DNA from: Shewanella sp. NIFS-20-20
GTDB lineage: Bacteria > Pseudomonadota > Gammaproteobacteria > Enterobacterales > Shewanellaceae
Assembly: GCF_019209865.1 (NCBI RefSeq)
Contig: NZ_JAHUTT010000027.1
Coordinates: 1-47,624, forward strand
Length of the DNA: 47,624 nucleotides
Reading direction: 5' to 3'
Numbering within the stretch: the first letter of the stretch is position 1; the number at the start of each line of letters is the position of its first letter. Position numbers and translations under genes: made by a program. This document shows, piece after piece, positions 27,022 through 36,041 of the stretch. A model generated the notes under the pieces. It did no database searches, was not told the DNA's origin, and worked only from the letters and a program-made list of their open reading frames with translations.

Positions 27022-28377
27022 ATGACACAACATTTTGACTATATATGTTTAGGCGCTGGTAGTGGTGGTATCGCGTCAGCCAATCGAGCCGCCATGCGTG
27101 GCGCTAAGGTTCTGTTAATCGAAGCTAAAGCCTTGGGTGGCACTTGTGTCAATGTTGGCTGCGTTCCCAAAAAAGTCATGTGGTACGGGGCTCAAATTGC
27201 CGAAGCCATGCATTTATATGCTAAAGATTATGGCTTTGACGTAACCGTAAATAATTTTGACTGGAAAACCTTAATCAATAGCCGAGAATCCTATATCGGT
27301 CGCATTCATGGCGCCTACGATCGTGGCCTTGCCAGCAACCAAGTCACGGTCGAGCGTAGCTATGGCCGCTTTATCAATAGTCGTACCGTCGAAGTGAATG
27401 GTGTCGAGTACACCGCTGATCACATTCTTATCGCAACCGGTGGCCGCCCTAGCTACCCAGCGATCCCCGGCGCCGAATACGGTATCGACTCTGATGGCTT
27501 TTTTGCCCTAAGTGAACAACCTAAACGAGTCGCCGTAGTGGGCGCGGGCTATATCGCCGTCGAAGTCGCTGGTGTGTTACATGCCTTGGGCAGCGAGACT
27601 CATTTATTTGTGCGCAAGCACATGCCGCTGCGTAATTTTGATCCCATGATCAGCGAAGCCTTGATGGACGCCATGGGGCAGACTGGCCCAACCGTGCATC
27701 CGCACAGCATTCCGACCTCGGTTGAGAAACAAGCCGATGGTAGCCTGATCCTCACCCTTGAAAATGGACAGCAGCATCAGGTTGATTGCTTAATCTGGGC
27801 CATTGGCCGCACGCCATCAACCGACGATATTGGCCTGGAACATACCCAAGTCACACGTGATAGTCGCGGCTTTATTGTCACCGATGAATACCAAAACACC
27901 ACAGATAAAGGCATTTACTGTGTCGGCGATATCATGGCAGGCGGCATTGAGTTAACGCCGGTGGCAGTCAAAGCGGGTCGACTCTTATCTGAACGACTCT
28001 TTGGCAATTTGCCCCATGCCAAAATGGATTATGCCACCGTCCCAACCGTGGTCTTTAGCCACCCACCGATTGGCACCATGGGATTAACCGAACCTCAGGC
28101 CATTGAAAAATATGGGGAAGATCAGGTTAAAGTGTATCGCTCAACCTTTGCCTCCATGTATACCGCCATCACAGCCCATCGCCAAGAATGTAAATTCAAA
28201 CTCGTATGTGCTGGCGACAATGAGCAAGTCGTCGGTATACATGGCATAGGTTTTGGCATGGACGAAATCCTGCAAGGATTCGGCGTGGCGATTAAGATGG
28301 GCGCGACCAAGGCCGATTTCGATGCCTGTGTTGCCCTGCACCCCACCGGCGCTGAAGAGTTTGTTACCATGAGGTAA
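27022..28377 (+). CDS. gorA: glutathione-disulfide reductase
   Basis: A 451-residue FAD/NADPH oxidoreductase that reduces oxidised glutathione, about the length of E. coli Gor (450). The FAD site is [14 protein letters not shown], the redox-active pair Cys42/Cys47 lies in [13 protein letters not shown], the NADPH-site fold is [15 protein letters not shown], the second FAD motif is GIYCVGD, and the catalytic His-Glu pair is in LHPTGAEEF. Start ATG 27022 follows AAGGATGGAG. Confidence 0.97.
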   Translation: MTQHFDYICLGAGSGGIASANRAAMRGAKVLLIEAKALGGTCVNVGCVPKKVMWYGAQIAEAMHLYAKDYGFDVTVNNFDWKTLINSRESYIGRIHGAYDRGLASNQVTVERSYGRFINSRTVEVNGVEYTADHILIATGGRPSYPAIPGAEYGIDSDGFFALSEQPKRVAVVGAGYIAVEVAGVLHALGSETHLFVRKHMPLRNFDPMISEALMDAMGQTGPTVHPHSIPTSVEKQADGSLILTLENGQQHQVDCLIWAIGRTPSTDDIGLEHTQVTRDSRGFIVTDEYQNTTDKGIYCVGDIMAGGIELTPVAVKAGRLLSERLFGNLPHAKMDYATVPTVVFSHPPIGTMGLTEPQAIEKYGEDQVKVYRSTFASMYTAITAHRQECKFKLVCAGDNEQVVGIHGIGFGMDEILQGFGVAIKMGATKADFDACVALHPTGAEEFVTMR

Positions 28378-28606
28378 CCTGGCTTTTTTTTGTGGCCGCA
28401 TCCGCAAGCCGAATGCAGGCCTTGCGGTGCATGCATGGCTTAAAAACCGTGGGGGAACTTGCATCCCCTGAACGAGCTGTGACATTAGGCATAGGCTAAG
28501 GCACAAGGTAGTGGACGCGCCGCGATGCCTTACCACTAGCGCTCAGGCCAGCAATCACGCCACTGTCGCCATTAAAGCCATTCACACTGGGGCAAAGATG
28601 CAGGCA

Positions 28607-29770
28607 TCAATAAAACGGGGTGGGGTCGACATCCAAACTACTGGGTGACACGCCGCGCTCGATTTCTAACTCAGATTTATTCAAATCGATGAAGTCGACC
28701 TCGGTATATCGGTAATGCTTGAGCGAATAGAAACACTTCACCACGGGGTGCAGCGCATCGCGGTCTTTGGCGTCCCAGACAATGCCGACTCGGCCATCAG
28801 ATAATTCCACCAGCGAGCCGACGGGGTAAACCCCCACACAACGAATGAATTCGTACACTAGCTGTTGGTCTAGATGGAATGGCGTGAGACTCAAGAGGAT
28901 CTTAAAGGCGGCGGCGGGGCTCATGGCTTGCTTATAACAGCGAGTCGCGGTGAGCGCATCAAAGATATCGCAAATACAACTCATGCGGCCATGCAAAGGC
29001 AACTCATCGCCTTTTAAGCCACAAGGATAGCCTTTGCCATCCAACTTCTCATGATGCATCAAGCAGACATCTTTAGATATTTGCGATAACCCTCGCGCCG
29101 CTTCCATTTCTTCGAGGGCATAGACTTGATGCAACTTCATATGCTCAAACTCTTCCGGCGATAACTTACCGGGCTTATGCAGCACTTTATTATCGACCCG
29201 AATTTTGCCGACATCATGCAAAATTCCGCCGATAGCAATTTGCTTCATCAATTCTTTATCGAGCTTCAGATGACGCCCAAAGGTCACTAATAAAAAGGCC
29301 ACATTGACTGAATGCTCGAGCAAGTAAGCATCTTTAGAGCGTAGTGCGGAAATGCATTTAAAGGCATCGACATCTAACATCACCGATTCAATCATGCTAT
29401 CTGCCAGCGCGGCAAACGGTTCAACCTCGATGGCTTTACCTTCGTAGATCTCGCCCATGACCTTTTTAATTAATCCTTTGGCTTCGCCGAGAATTTTTTT
29501 GGCGTTTTGTTGGCGAACACTACGATTACCCGTGGGCGCGGCCTTCTTTTTTACGGACGGCATTGAGCCTTTGGCTGACTTGGCGATATCGACCCAAACG
29601 AACTTGATACCACTGGTGAGGATCTTGCGGATAGCTTCCTTGTTCTTTACTTGGCCGGCATTAGCAATAGCAACCTTGCCATTATTTTCAATGGCGGTCA
29701 CATACATACCCACGGCCAACTTGGTCACTGGTATCTTTAACAATTCTTCCGTTACGGCAGAACTATCCAT
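28607..29770 (-). CDS. HD-GYP domain cyclic-di-GMP phosphodiesterase (DUF3391)
   Basis: A 387-residue protein. The N-terminal DUF3391 segment (about 8-75) starts IPVTKLAVGMYVTAI. The HD-GYP domain (about 140-320) carries HSVNVAFL, GGILHDVGKIRVDNKVLHKPGKLSPEEFEHMK and HHEKLDGKGYPCGL; both the HD and GYP residues are intact. Such proteins hydrolyse c-di-GMP to pGpG or GMP and promote motile, non-biofilm behaviour. No sensory domain other than DUF3391 is seen. It is a single gene. Confidence 0.93.
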   Translation of the reverse strand: MDSSAVTEELLKIPVTKLAVGMYVTAIENNGKVAIANAGQVKNKEAIRKILTSGIKFVWVDIAKSAKGSMPSVKKKAAPTGNRSVRQQNAKKILGEAKGLIKKVMGEIYEGKAIEVEPFAALADSMIESVMLDVDAFKCISALRSKDAYLLEHSVNVAFLLVTFGRHLKLDKELMKQIAIGGILHDVGKIRVDNKVLHKPGKLSPEEFEHMKLHQVYALEEMEAARGLSQISKDVCLMHHEKLDGKGYPCGLKGDELPLHGRMSCICDIFDALTATRCYKQAMSPAAAFKILLSLTPFHLDQQLVYEFIRCVGVYPVGSLVELSDGRVGIVWDAKDRDALHPVVKCFYSLKHYRYTEVDFIDLNKSELEIERGVSPSSLDVDPTPFY

Positions 29771-29857
29771 GTAAAGAACACTCCAATAGGCGAGAAAGGA
29801 CTCTATATAAACATATTACAAGAAATGATTTCTTGCCCAGAACTGTCAAATATAAGT

Positions 29858-29888
29858 ACAAAAAAACCGCCAAACAAAAAGGCGGTTT
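29858..29888 (-). terminator. terminator of the ECF/TiaS-like operon
   Basis: On the minus strand AAACCGCC pairs with GGCGGTTT (8-bp stem, 9-base loop) and is followed by a T-run. It lies about 55 bp after the stop of the small Cys-motif protein gene, the last of the operon. Confidence 0.85.
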
Positions 29889-29942
29889 ATAGACTAAGGC
29901 GCGGGAGGCTTGGTATGGATTGACGCATTCACTTATGCTGAC

Positions 29943-30173
29943 TTAGCGAACCGTCAATGGCCTTGATACTTTGCACTCAAATCCTATCGTTAACCAACGC
30001 CGATATCGACAATTAAAGCAAGATAGCAAGGTGGGATCCGTTTGCTCATCTTCATCATCTTGCGCGAAGAGGCCACATTCTAGCGCCAACTGTCGTGATA
30101 AGGAATAATCTTCCTCATCAATCACGCAGGTATTTGTCGCATACTTGCGATATACCGCCGATATTTGCATCAT
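29943..30173 (-). CDS. small Cys-motif protein of unknown function in the ECF operon
   Basis: A 76-residue protein that I do not recognise. The N-terminal half is acidic and helical (DEEDYSLSRQLALECGLFAQ). The C-terminal half has LLSCFNCRYRRWLTIGFECK, a CxxC plus a later Cys that could bind a metal or Fe-S centre. Its start ATG shares one base with the stop of the TiaS-like gene (TAATG), so the two are translationally coupled. The operon position and terminator just after it support a real gene. Confidence 0.7.
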   Translation of the reverse strand: MMQISAVYRKYATNTCVIDEEDYSLSRQLALECGLFAQDDEDEQTDPTLLSCFNCRYRRWLTIGFECKVSRPLTVR

Positions 30174-30916
30174 TAATACCCCTTCAATACCGACTTGCCA
30201 GCATTATGAAATTCGCCATCTACGGCGACCACCAGCAAGGCATTGGCATGCTGATAACGCACGGCCTTGACCTTGCCCGATAAATGGATGCGAGCATTCG
30301 CGCCAATCTCACCGCCCGCGGTGTCGATGACCTTATCTAAGCCGGTGGTAGCGATAATCTCGGCGACCGTCATCACGACCGCGGTTGGCGAACTTTGCCC
30401 CAGATTAAATTGACCTTTAATGCGGCCATCACTGCCCTGTAGAAACAAGCCTAACCCGGCTATGGCCCCTATGACGCCTTGGCCTGTGCCACCATGCTCG
30501 GATAAATGTATCTGCTGCGCAGCGGCCAAGTCATAAGCCTGAGACTTTGTTAGCACTTGGCGCTTGGCTTGCAAACCAAAAGCTATCAATGCCTGTTGCT
30601 GTTGCCAACTCGGCGCAGCAACCACGGCTAAGCCAGGATCGGCGGCCGGCGCCGACTCTGCCACTAACATCTCAGAGGCCAACGCCACAATGTCGGCAAG
30701 CTGAGCTAAGGGGCTTTGATAGCGAAAACACATGGCACTGTTGTGGGAAGTGTAAGGGATATCTGGATGGACAAATAATTGATGACGACTCACTAATGAG
30801 GCATGCCCGCCCCATTGCTGCAGCAACATTTGCGCTAGTTCTTCGGCAATCTCCCCCGTTCCCTTGGTGCCAATATCATCGGTGTCATCAATACAAATAA
30901 GGTATTCAAGATTCAT
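30173..30916 (-). CDS. TiaS-like domain protein of unknown function
   Basis: A 247-residue protein. The N-terminal CIDDTDDIGTKGTGEIAEEL resembles the DDTD phosphate-binding motif of the kinase domain of archaeal TiaS (tRNA-Ile2 agmatinylcytidine synthetase). GTGQGVIGAIAGLGLFLQG resembles the TiaS GxIGALAAIG segment. The zinc ribbon and OB-fold of true TiaS are missing, so it is not a tRNA-Ile2 modifier by itself. It lies 2 bp after the putative S component of an ECF transporter and is coupled to a small Cys-motif protein, which suggests a kinase or ligase acting on the imported compound. Function is inference only. Confidence 0.75.
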   Translation of the reverse strand: MNLEYLICIDDTDDIGTKGTGEIAEELAQMLLQQWGGHASLVSRHQLFVHPDIPYTSHNSAMCFRYQSPLAQLADIVALASEMLVAESAPAADPGLAVVAAPSWQQQQALIAFGLQAKRQVLTKSQAYDLAAAQQIHLSEHGGTGQGVIGAIAGLGLFLQGSDGRIKGQFNLGQSSPTAVVMTVAEIIATTGLDKVIDTAGGEIGANARIHLSGKVKAVRYQHANALLVVAVDGEFHNAGKSVLKGY

Positions 30917-30918
30917 TA

Positions 30919-31455
30919 CTACACTCTATGGTCATTGATTAAATCATGAGCTTTCAATTGCTTTAGCACTGGAATGGCCAAGGCGATGCCGCCAATGGCA
31001 AACACTAGGCCTTGCGCTGTGCTGATCGCCACCGTTAACGCGGCGGCATCCAATGCCATCCCCGCCAAGGCCCGAAATACGCCGTCTTTTAGCCCCCATG
31101 CCAGTGCACCGGTCACAGCCAATATAAAAATACTGCGGCTCATCAAGGCAATGGGGAATATCAATAAGGTGAGATCCATCGCCATGGCGGGCATGACATA
31201 CTTAATTAAGATCAAGGGGCCCCCTTTACCGACGCCGAGCAACATCGACAATAACCCCGCCATCAAGCCACAGGCAGTAATGCTGCCGATGCGACCGCAG
31301 GCGCCATAACAAATCAGGTAGAAAAAACTCATCAGCAACATCGAATGGCCTGAGATGCCTAATTTCAGTTTGAGCATGCTTTTGAGCGCCACAAGTAAAC
31401 AGGCACAAAAGCCTATGAATAATGATTGTTGTAAGGTAAATCGAGCCAAGATCAT
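30919..31455 (-). CDS. putative ECF transporter substrate-binding (S) component
   Basis: A 178-residue hydrophobic protein with about five or six membrane segments. The size and position, directly after the T protein with a 4-bp ATGA overlap, are those of an ECF S component, the subunit that binds the vitamin or metal. I recognise no known S-component motif (not BioY, ThiT, RibU, CbiM or QueT by eye). A stretch LLSMLLGVGKGGPLILIKYVMPAMAMDL in the middle may form the binding site. Substrate unknown. Confidence 0.65.
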   Translation of the reverse strand: MILARFTLQQSLFIGFCACLLVALKSMLKLKLGISGHSMLLMSFFYLICYGACGRIGSITACGLMAGLLSMLLGVGKGGPLILIKYVMPAMAMDLTLLIFPIALMSRSIFILAVTGALAWGLKDGVFRALAGMALDAAALTVAISTAQGLVFAIGGIALAIPVLKQLKAHDLINDHRV

Positions 31456-32111
31456 CGAGTTTTATCCTGCTGCCAATACTGGTGTTTGGCCTGGTGGTGA
31501 CTATGGAAATGGCGGCAATGGGCAGCATCGGCGCTTTCTCTTGCCAGCTTGAGTAAGGCGATTAATAACGGGAATAACACGCACTGGAAAAACTCTCGCC
31601 AATGGCGAGGATGGCGCAAATGTTTGAGACTAACCTTAGCGCCGCGTAGACGCTGAATTTGCCAAATTTCTTTGGCTTCGCAGGCAATATACGGCAACAT
31701 CGATAAGGCGGCGGATAGCACGAAAGCCCATTGCCGTGGTAAACACTTAGCAAATACCGCTCCAGTTTGTTCCGGCGCATAGCGATGTGCCAACCACCAA
31801 CCGGGCACTAAAGCCAACATCAAACGCCACACAATGACACTGGCCTGCCACCACAATTGCGGCCCATAGAGCAACACATACAAGGCTTGAGTCAGCAGCA
31901 TTTGCACTAAAAAGAGTTGGACTAAGCCGCGCCAGCCGCCCGCTGAGCGCACCTGCCATAACAAGCCGGTACTAATGATTGTCAGCGGCACTAACCCAGC
32001 TTCCGGCGCCATAAATGCCAATATCGATAAACTAAGGCTCAAGATCACCCCCCAAGATGGCGAGATGCTGGGCCGCGGCAACGATGGCCGTGAGGGATTA
32101 CGCGCTCGCAT
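31452..32111 (-). CDS. ECF transporter T component (EcfT/CbiQ family)
   Basis: A 219-residue inner-membrane protein with several hydrophobic segments in the first half. The cytoplasmic coupling part has EIWQIQRLRGAKV, the first Ala-Arg-Gly-type coupling motif of EcfT, and a second helix (ARESADAAHCRHF) where the second coupling motif is expected. It overlaps the ATPase gene by 14 bp and the S-component gene by 4 bp. It couples ATP hydrolysis to toppling of the S component. Confidence 0.85.
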   Translation of the reverse strand: MRARNPSRPSLPRPSISPSWGVILSLSLSILAFMAPEAGLVPLTIISTGLLWQVRSAGGWRGLVQLFLVQMLLTQALYVLLYGPQLWWQASVIVWRLMLALVPGWWLAHRYAPEQTGAVFAKCLPRQWAFVLSAALSMLPYIACEAKEIWQIQRLRGAKVSLKHLRHPRHWREFFQCVLFPLLIALLKLARESADAAHCRHFHSHHQAKHQYWQQDKTR

Positions 32112-33483
32112 TGCTCGCCCTCACGCCAAGTTGGCCTTGCTGGATATGCCACCACTGGTCGGCACCCCCATGTTCGGGCAATCTATGCATCGCAATCAGC
32201 ACGGCGCTACCTTGTGCTCTCAGCCAAGCTATTTCGCGCCAAACATAGCTGCAGCTGATGGCATCGAGGCCTGCGAAGGGGTCGTCAAGTAATAGCAAGC
32301 GGGGCTGATAAGCCATCACAGATGCCAACGCCAGTAAATGCTGTTGCCCATAAGACAAGGTATGCGGTGAATGCGCCGCCAATGCGGCCAAGCCAAGTCG
32401 TGTCAAGATGGCTCGCGCATCCATGGCCGCCAAACCAAAACGAGTGAGGCTAAATTGCACTTCATCGAGCACTGTCAGCGCAAATAATTGTCGGGCGGGG
32501 CGCTGCAATAACAAGCCTAACTGCTGCTGATAACAGCCAATCTCAGGGGCTCGACCTAACACCAAGACGTCGCTATCAGTCAGCGCGACCATGCCTGAAA
32601 AGGCTTTTAATAAACTCGATTTTCCGCCGCCGTTATCGCCATAAATTATCACCAATTGCCCGGCGGTGACTGTCAGCGCCGGCACCTTGAGTAATGGCGG
32701 CTTACGGGGATAACTCAGCTCAAACCCTGAGGTGGTGATGAGCGCGTCGGTCGCAGGCTCTGGCGCAAGCTTAGCGGGGGGCGTGGCCATGGCGGTGGAT
32801 GGTGACGATGTTAGCGCCCTCGCCCGTGGCGGCTGCCATGGTTGCAATTGGCCTTGATGCAAGTGGTAAACGGCATCGCATAAGCCCATAAATGCGGTGG
32901 GATGGTGTTCGCTGATAACTAACGTAACCCCCCCATGCGCTAATTCCTGCAATACCGTGATGAGGGCGCTCACCCCGGCATCATCTAGCTGAGCAAAGGG
33001 CTCATCCAGTAACAGAATATCGGGTTGATATACTATTTGTGCCGCCACTAATAATCGATACTGCTGGCCGAGCGACAATTGAGCAATCGGCCAATCTAAG
33101 GGGTAGCTAAGACCGACGCGGTCCAATGCTCGCCGCACTAATGCGGGCATTTCTTGGCTACGGTAACCGAGGTTTTCTAAGGCAAAAGCCACTTCGGCCC
33201 CGATCTCGCGGCGTAAGAATTGACGACTGGGATCTTGCATCACTAAGGCAATCAGGCCGTTTCCATGGACGATACGCTCGCCTGAATAGGGGGCATGATA
33301 TTGATTGGCAATGAGTTTCAATAGGGTCGACTTACCAACGCCAGTATCGCCACACACACAGATACACTGACCCGCACACACGGTTAACTGTAAATTATCC
33401 AAGATCGGATGCGAATCAATGCTGAGTCGAATGCCAGATAATTCTATCCGTGGTAAGACGGCACTAACTTGCGCGTTGCTCAC
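32098..33483 (-). CDS. ECF transporter ATPase, two ABC domains fused
   Basis: A 461-residue protein with two ATPase domains in tandem. The first (about 10-225) has GDTGVGKSTLL, LSLGQQYRL and LLLDEPFAQLD. The second (about 250-455) has GDNGGGKSSLL, LSYGQQHLLALA and LLLLDDPFAGLD, where the catalytic Glu after Walker B is replaced by Asp. The fusion replaces the separate EcfA1/EcfA2 pair, and the Asp suggests one weak ATP site. The start is GTG 33483. It is the first gene of the five-gene leftward operon. Confidence 0.9.
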   Translation of the reverse strand: MSNAQVSAVLPRIELSGIRLSIDSHPILDNLQLTVCAGQCICVCGDTGVGKSTLLKLIANQYHAPYSGERIVHGNGLIALVMQDPSRQFLRREIGAEVAFALENLGYRSQEMPALVRRALDRVGLSYPLDWPIAQLSLGQQYRLLVAAQIVYQPDILLLDEPFAQLDDAGVSALITVLQELAHGGVTLVISEHHPTAFMGLCDAVYHLHQGQLQPWQPPRARALTSSPSTAMATPPAKLAPEPATDALITTSGFELSYPRKPPLLKVPALTVTAGQLVIIYGDNGGGKSSLLKAFSGMVALTDSDVLVLGRAPEIGCYQQQLGLLLQRPARQLFALTVLDEVQFSLTRFGLAAMDARAILTRLGLAALAAHSPHTLSYGQQHLLALASVMAYQPRLLLLDDPFAGLDAISCSYVWREIAWLRAQGSAVLIAMHRLPEHGGADQWWHIQQGQLGVRASNASA

Positions 33484-33865
33484 AAAGGTTTCCCAGGTTG
33501 GCTGCCAAAATGATTATTGTGGGAGACCAAGGCGCGCGCTCCAAGCGCTAAATAGCCATTTATTTGCCGAGATCGATAAATTGAGGTCAATGGCAAAGCT
33601 TGAGCCGAGGTAACAGACAAAATGTCCCAACGGATAACCATGCCGGTCAGTATTTCTCTGATACAATTGATGTCTCAGATAGCAAAGTAAATCCCTCATT
33701 AAGCCAAGGATTGGTATAAGCTCACAAGCTGAGCCGATTTAGTTGACACTGACTAATCAGCAGCTTAATTTGAGCGATTATTACGTTCTATTGCATGAAT
33801 ATTGGCTTGTTAAGCGTTTTGCTTTTTCAATTTTTATGCGTCTTTGTTTGTTGTAGGAGTCAATT
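33484..33865. other. intergenic region between the ECF operon and menF
   Basis: About 380 bp with no supported gene. A TTGACA at 33743-33748 with a poor -10 (TAATTT, 33766-33771) may be a menF promoter. On the minus strand the leader of the ECF operon is long (over 150 bp) and contains GTCTCCCAC and CCTGGGAAACC stretches close to the start. These hint at structure, but I cannot match a known riboswitch. Confidence 0.4.
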
Positions 33866-35230
33866 TTGCCTTTTCAGTCGTTGTTGTCTGCCATTGAAAC
33901 CCTAAAGGGAAAAATTGACTCGCTAAAAAAACAACCTTCAGGTGTCAGCGATCGCTTGCTCCAACTGTCTCAAGATGTGGATGCGATCCCACTGATTTCC
34001 TGGCTGGCTTCCCAGCAAACCTACCCAAGAATTTACTGGCAAGGCCGTGATAAAGTTGAAGAAGTCGCAGCCATAGGCCAATGTTTAGGTTTCTATTTTG
34101 AGCAAGATGTCAGCGACCAACAACTGGCCGCCGTTTATCAACGCCAACGCCAATTGAGTGACAACCCGCAATTTCGCTATTACGGTGGGCTCGCCTTTGA
34201 TCGCAGCCTCAAAAGCTGGCCAGAATTTGGCCAAGCGCGCTTTGTTCTACCCAGAGTCGAATTACGGCGCAGCGCGGAGCACTTTAGCCTCAAACTCAAT
34301 ATTAATTTGGATGCGGCTAATCTCGAGAATGAATTAGCCGAAGCACTCCAGTGTTTACAGCAGATAAAGCCTGCCCGCCCTTTGATGCCGCCGCATAAAT
34401 TAGCCCTACGCAGCCGCCACGATCTGCCAACATTCGAGCGCTGGCAAAGCTTAGTCACGCAAGTGACTGCGCCTGACTTTAACCAAGCCACCCCTAAGGT
34501 GGTGTTATCGCGGATTACCCAGCTCGATATTCATGGTCAAGCAGATCCGTGGATGGTGCTGGCCTGCTGGCAAGGTCGTAACCCCAATAGCTTTCAATTT
34601 GGCTTTCAATTTAGCCCTGAGCATGCCTTTATTTCCTGCTCGCCGGAGCGCTTATTTCGCCGCCGTCAACGCGAATTATTTACCGAGGCACTGGCCGGCA
34701 CGACCCTCAGAGGTCTTAGCGATGAAGAAGATGAAGTGTTAGCGCGTGCACTGTTGGATGATGACAAAAATAAGTATGAAAACCAGTTAGTTCGCGAACA
34801 TATCGTTGATATGCTCAATCCATTAAGTCACTATGTCGGTGCCGATGAACTCCCGAGGGTATTTAAACTAACCCATATTCAGCATTTGCATCGCGCTATC
34901 CGCGCCGAGCTTAAAGGCGAGATTAATGACTTTGATTTACTGCAGGCATTACACCCAACGCCCGCCGTTGGCGGCTTACCTCGGCAGGCGGCCATGTCAT
35001 TTATTCGCGATCAAGAAGGCTATCATCGCGGCTGGTATGCGGGTGCTTGCGGCTATTTTAATAGCTTGGAAAGTGAATTTGCGGTGGCCATTCGTAGTGC
35101 CTTGTTTGAGCCTAATCGCATTAACCTGTTTGCCGGTGCGGGCATTGTCGCAGGCTCAGATCCCCACGCCGAATGGCAAGAACTAGAAAACAAACTGGCC
35201 ACCATCATCTCAATTCTGATCGATTTTTAG
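33866..35230 (+). CDS. menF: isochorismate synthase MenF
   Basis: A 454-residue chorismate-utilising enzyme that converts chorismate to isochorismate, the first step of menaquinone synthesis. Conserved MST-family blocks are SPERLFRRRQRELFTEALAGT, DDKNKYENQLVREHIV, LTHIQHLHRAIRAEL, LHPTPAVGGLPRQAA, RGWYAGACGYFN, and FAGAGIVAGSDPHAEWQELENKL. The general-base Lys and metal-binding Glu residues are in these blocks. The start is TTG 33866 with AGGAG six bases upstream; no in-frame ATG is nearby. It is not adjacent to other men genes. Confidence 0.95.
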   Translation: MPFQSLLSAIETLKGKIDSLKKQPSGVSDRLLQLSQDVDAIPLISWLASQQTYPRIYWQGRDKVEEVAAIGQCLGFYFEQDVSDQQLAAVYQRQRQLSDNPQFRYYGGLAFDRSLKSWPEFGQARFVLPRVELRRSAEHFSLKLNINLDAANLENELAEALQCLQQIKPARPLMPPHKLALRSRHDLPTFERWQSLVTQVTAPDFNQATPKVVLSRITQLDIHGQADPWMVLACWQGRNPNSFQFGFQFSPEHAFISCSPERLFRRRQRELFTEALAGTTLRGLSDEEDEVLARALLDDDKNKYENQLVREHIVDMLNPLSHYVGADELPRVFKLTHIQHLHRAIRAELKGEINDFDLLQALHPTPAVGGLPRQAAMSFIRDQEGYHRGWYAGACGYFNSLESEFAVAIRSALFEPNRINLFAGAGIVAGSDPHAEWQELENKLATIISILIDF

Positions 35231-35239
35231 CCCTACTAC

Positions 35240-35267
35240 TTGATTTCTGTTAGCGGCTCCCTATAAT
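35240..35267 (+). promoter_or_regulatory. promoter of yhhQ
   Basis: TTGATT (35240-35245), 16-bp spacer, perfect TATAAT (35262-35267). Transcription should start near 35274, leaving a leader of about 90 nt that includes the preQ1-like aptamer. Confidence 0.65.
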
Positions 35268-35321
35268 TTGCGCCCTCCGCGGCCATCAGGCGATGGATCA
35301 GCGAAGCAAACACTGAGATTT

Positions 35322-35358
35322 TTGCGGGTTCCCTAACCCCGCCCTTAAACTAAAAAGG
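35322..35358 (+). promoter_or_regulatory. preQ1-I-like riboswitch
   Basis: Stem GCGGG (35324-35328) pairs with CCCGC (35338-35342), with a loop beginning TTC. An A-rich tail with AAACTAAAAAGG ends in the ribosome site seven bases ahead of the yhhQ ATG. This is the preQ1 class I layout (a hairpin plus an A-rich tail folding into a pseudoknot that hides the Shine-Dalgarno). The gene it controls is a queuosine-precursor transporter, which fits exactly. Confidence 0.75.
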
Positions 35359-35365
35359 CTACAAG

Positions 35366-36025
35366 ATGCTGATGCTTTCTAAGGCGCAATATCATCGCGC
35401 GCTATTGCTATTAACTGCTTTCCATATTTTTATCATTACCGCCAGTAATTACCTGGTGCAATTACCCTTTCAAATTTTTGGCTACCACACCACTTGGGGT
35501 GCCTTTAGTTTCCCGTTCGTCTATTTGGCCACCGATCTCACGGTACGGATTTTTGGACAGCAACAGGCTCGCGGCATTATTTTTAAGGCCATGGTACCTG
35601 CCTTAGTGATTTCGTACATTATTGGCGTGCTGTTCCATCAGGGGAGCTTCCAAGGTTTGGGCTCGCTGACTGAATTTAACGACTTTATGTTCCGCATTGC
35701 CTTTGCAAGTTTTGCCGCCTATTTAGTCGGTCAACTCATGGACATCAGGGTGTTCGCCAAGTTACGCACCATGAGCCGTTGGTGGGTGGCCCCTGCGGCA
35801 TCGACCTTCCTCGGAAACTTAGTCGATACCTTGGTATTTTTCAGCATTGCTTTTTATGCCTCCAACGATGTGTTTATGGCACAACATTGGCCTGAGATTG
35901 CCATGGTGGATTATGGCTTTAAATTGGCCATTAGCTTCGCCTTATTCTTACCTGCATACGGGGTGTTACTCAGAGTCTTACAAGACAAGATTTTAAGCGG
36001 CGCTTCCGCCACTAAACTGATTTAA
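35366..36025 (+). CDS. yhhQ: queuosine precursor transporter YhhQ
   Basis: A 219-residue inner-membrane protein of the VUT/ECF-like family that imports 7-cyano-7-deazaguanine (preQ0) or preQ1 for queuosine synthesis. It has six hydrophobic segments. Family motifs are ASNYLVQLPFQIFG followed by TTWGAFSFPFVYLATDLTVR, FASFAAYLVGQLMDIRVF, and STFLGNLVDTLVFFSIAFY. The length matches E. coli YhhQ (221). Start ATG 35366 lies behind the preQ1-type riboswitch, which should reduce translation when preQ1 is plentiful. Confidence 0.95.
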   Translation: MLMLSKAQYHRALLLLTAFHIFIITASNYLVQLPFQIFGYHTTWGAFSFPFVYLATDLTVRIFGQQQARGIIFKAMVPALVISYIIGVLFHQGSFQGLGSLTEFNDFMFRIAFASFAAYLVGQLMDIRVFAKLRTMSRWWVAPAASTFLGNLVDTLVFFSIAFYASNDVFMAQHWPEIAMVDYGFKLAISFALFLPAYGVLLRVLQDKILSGASATKLI

Positions 36026-36041
36026 ATACTGAGACGTTTAC

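Noticed and set aside
28122..28536. Minus-strand open frames overlapping the end of gorA
   Set aside because: Shadows of the gorA coding sequence; no independent support.
33514..33699. 61-residue minus-strand open frame ahead of the ECF ATPase gene
   Set aside because: No similarity or ribosome site; probably untranslated leader.
33484..33720. Moco-type or other known riboswitch in the ECF operon leader
   Set aside because: Only short stretches (GTCTCCCAC, CCTGGGAAACC) look suggestive; I could not draw a consistent fold. A covariance-model search would decide.
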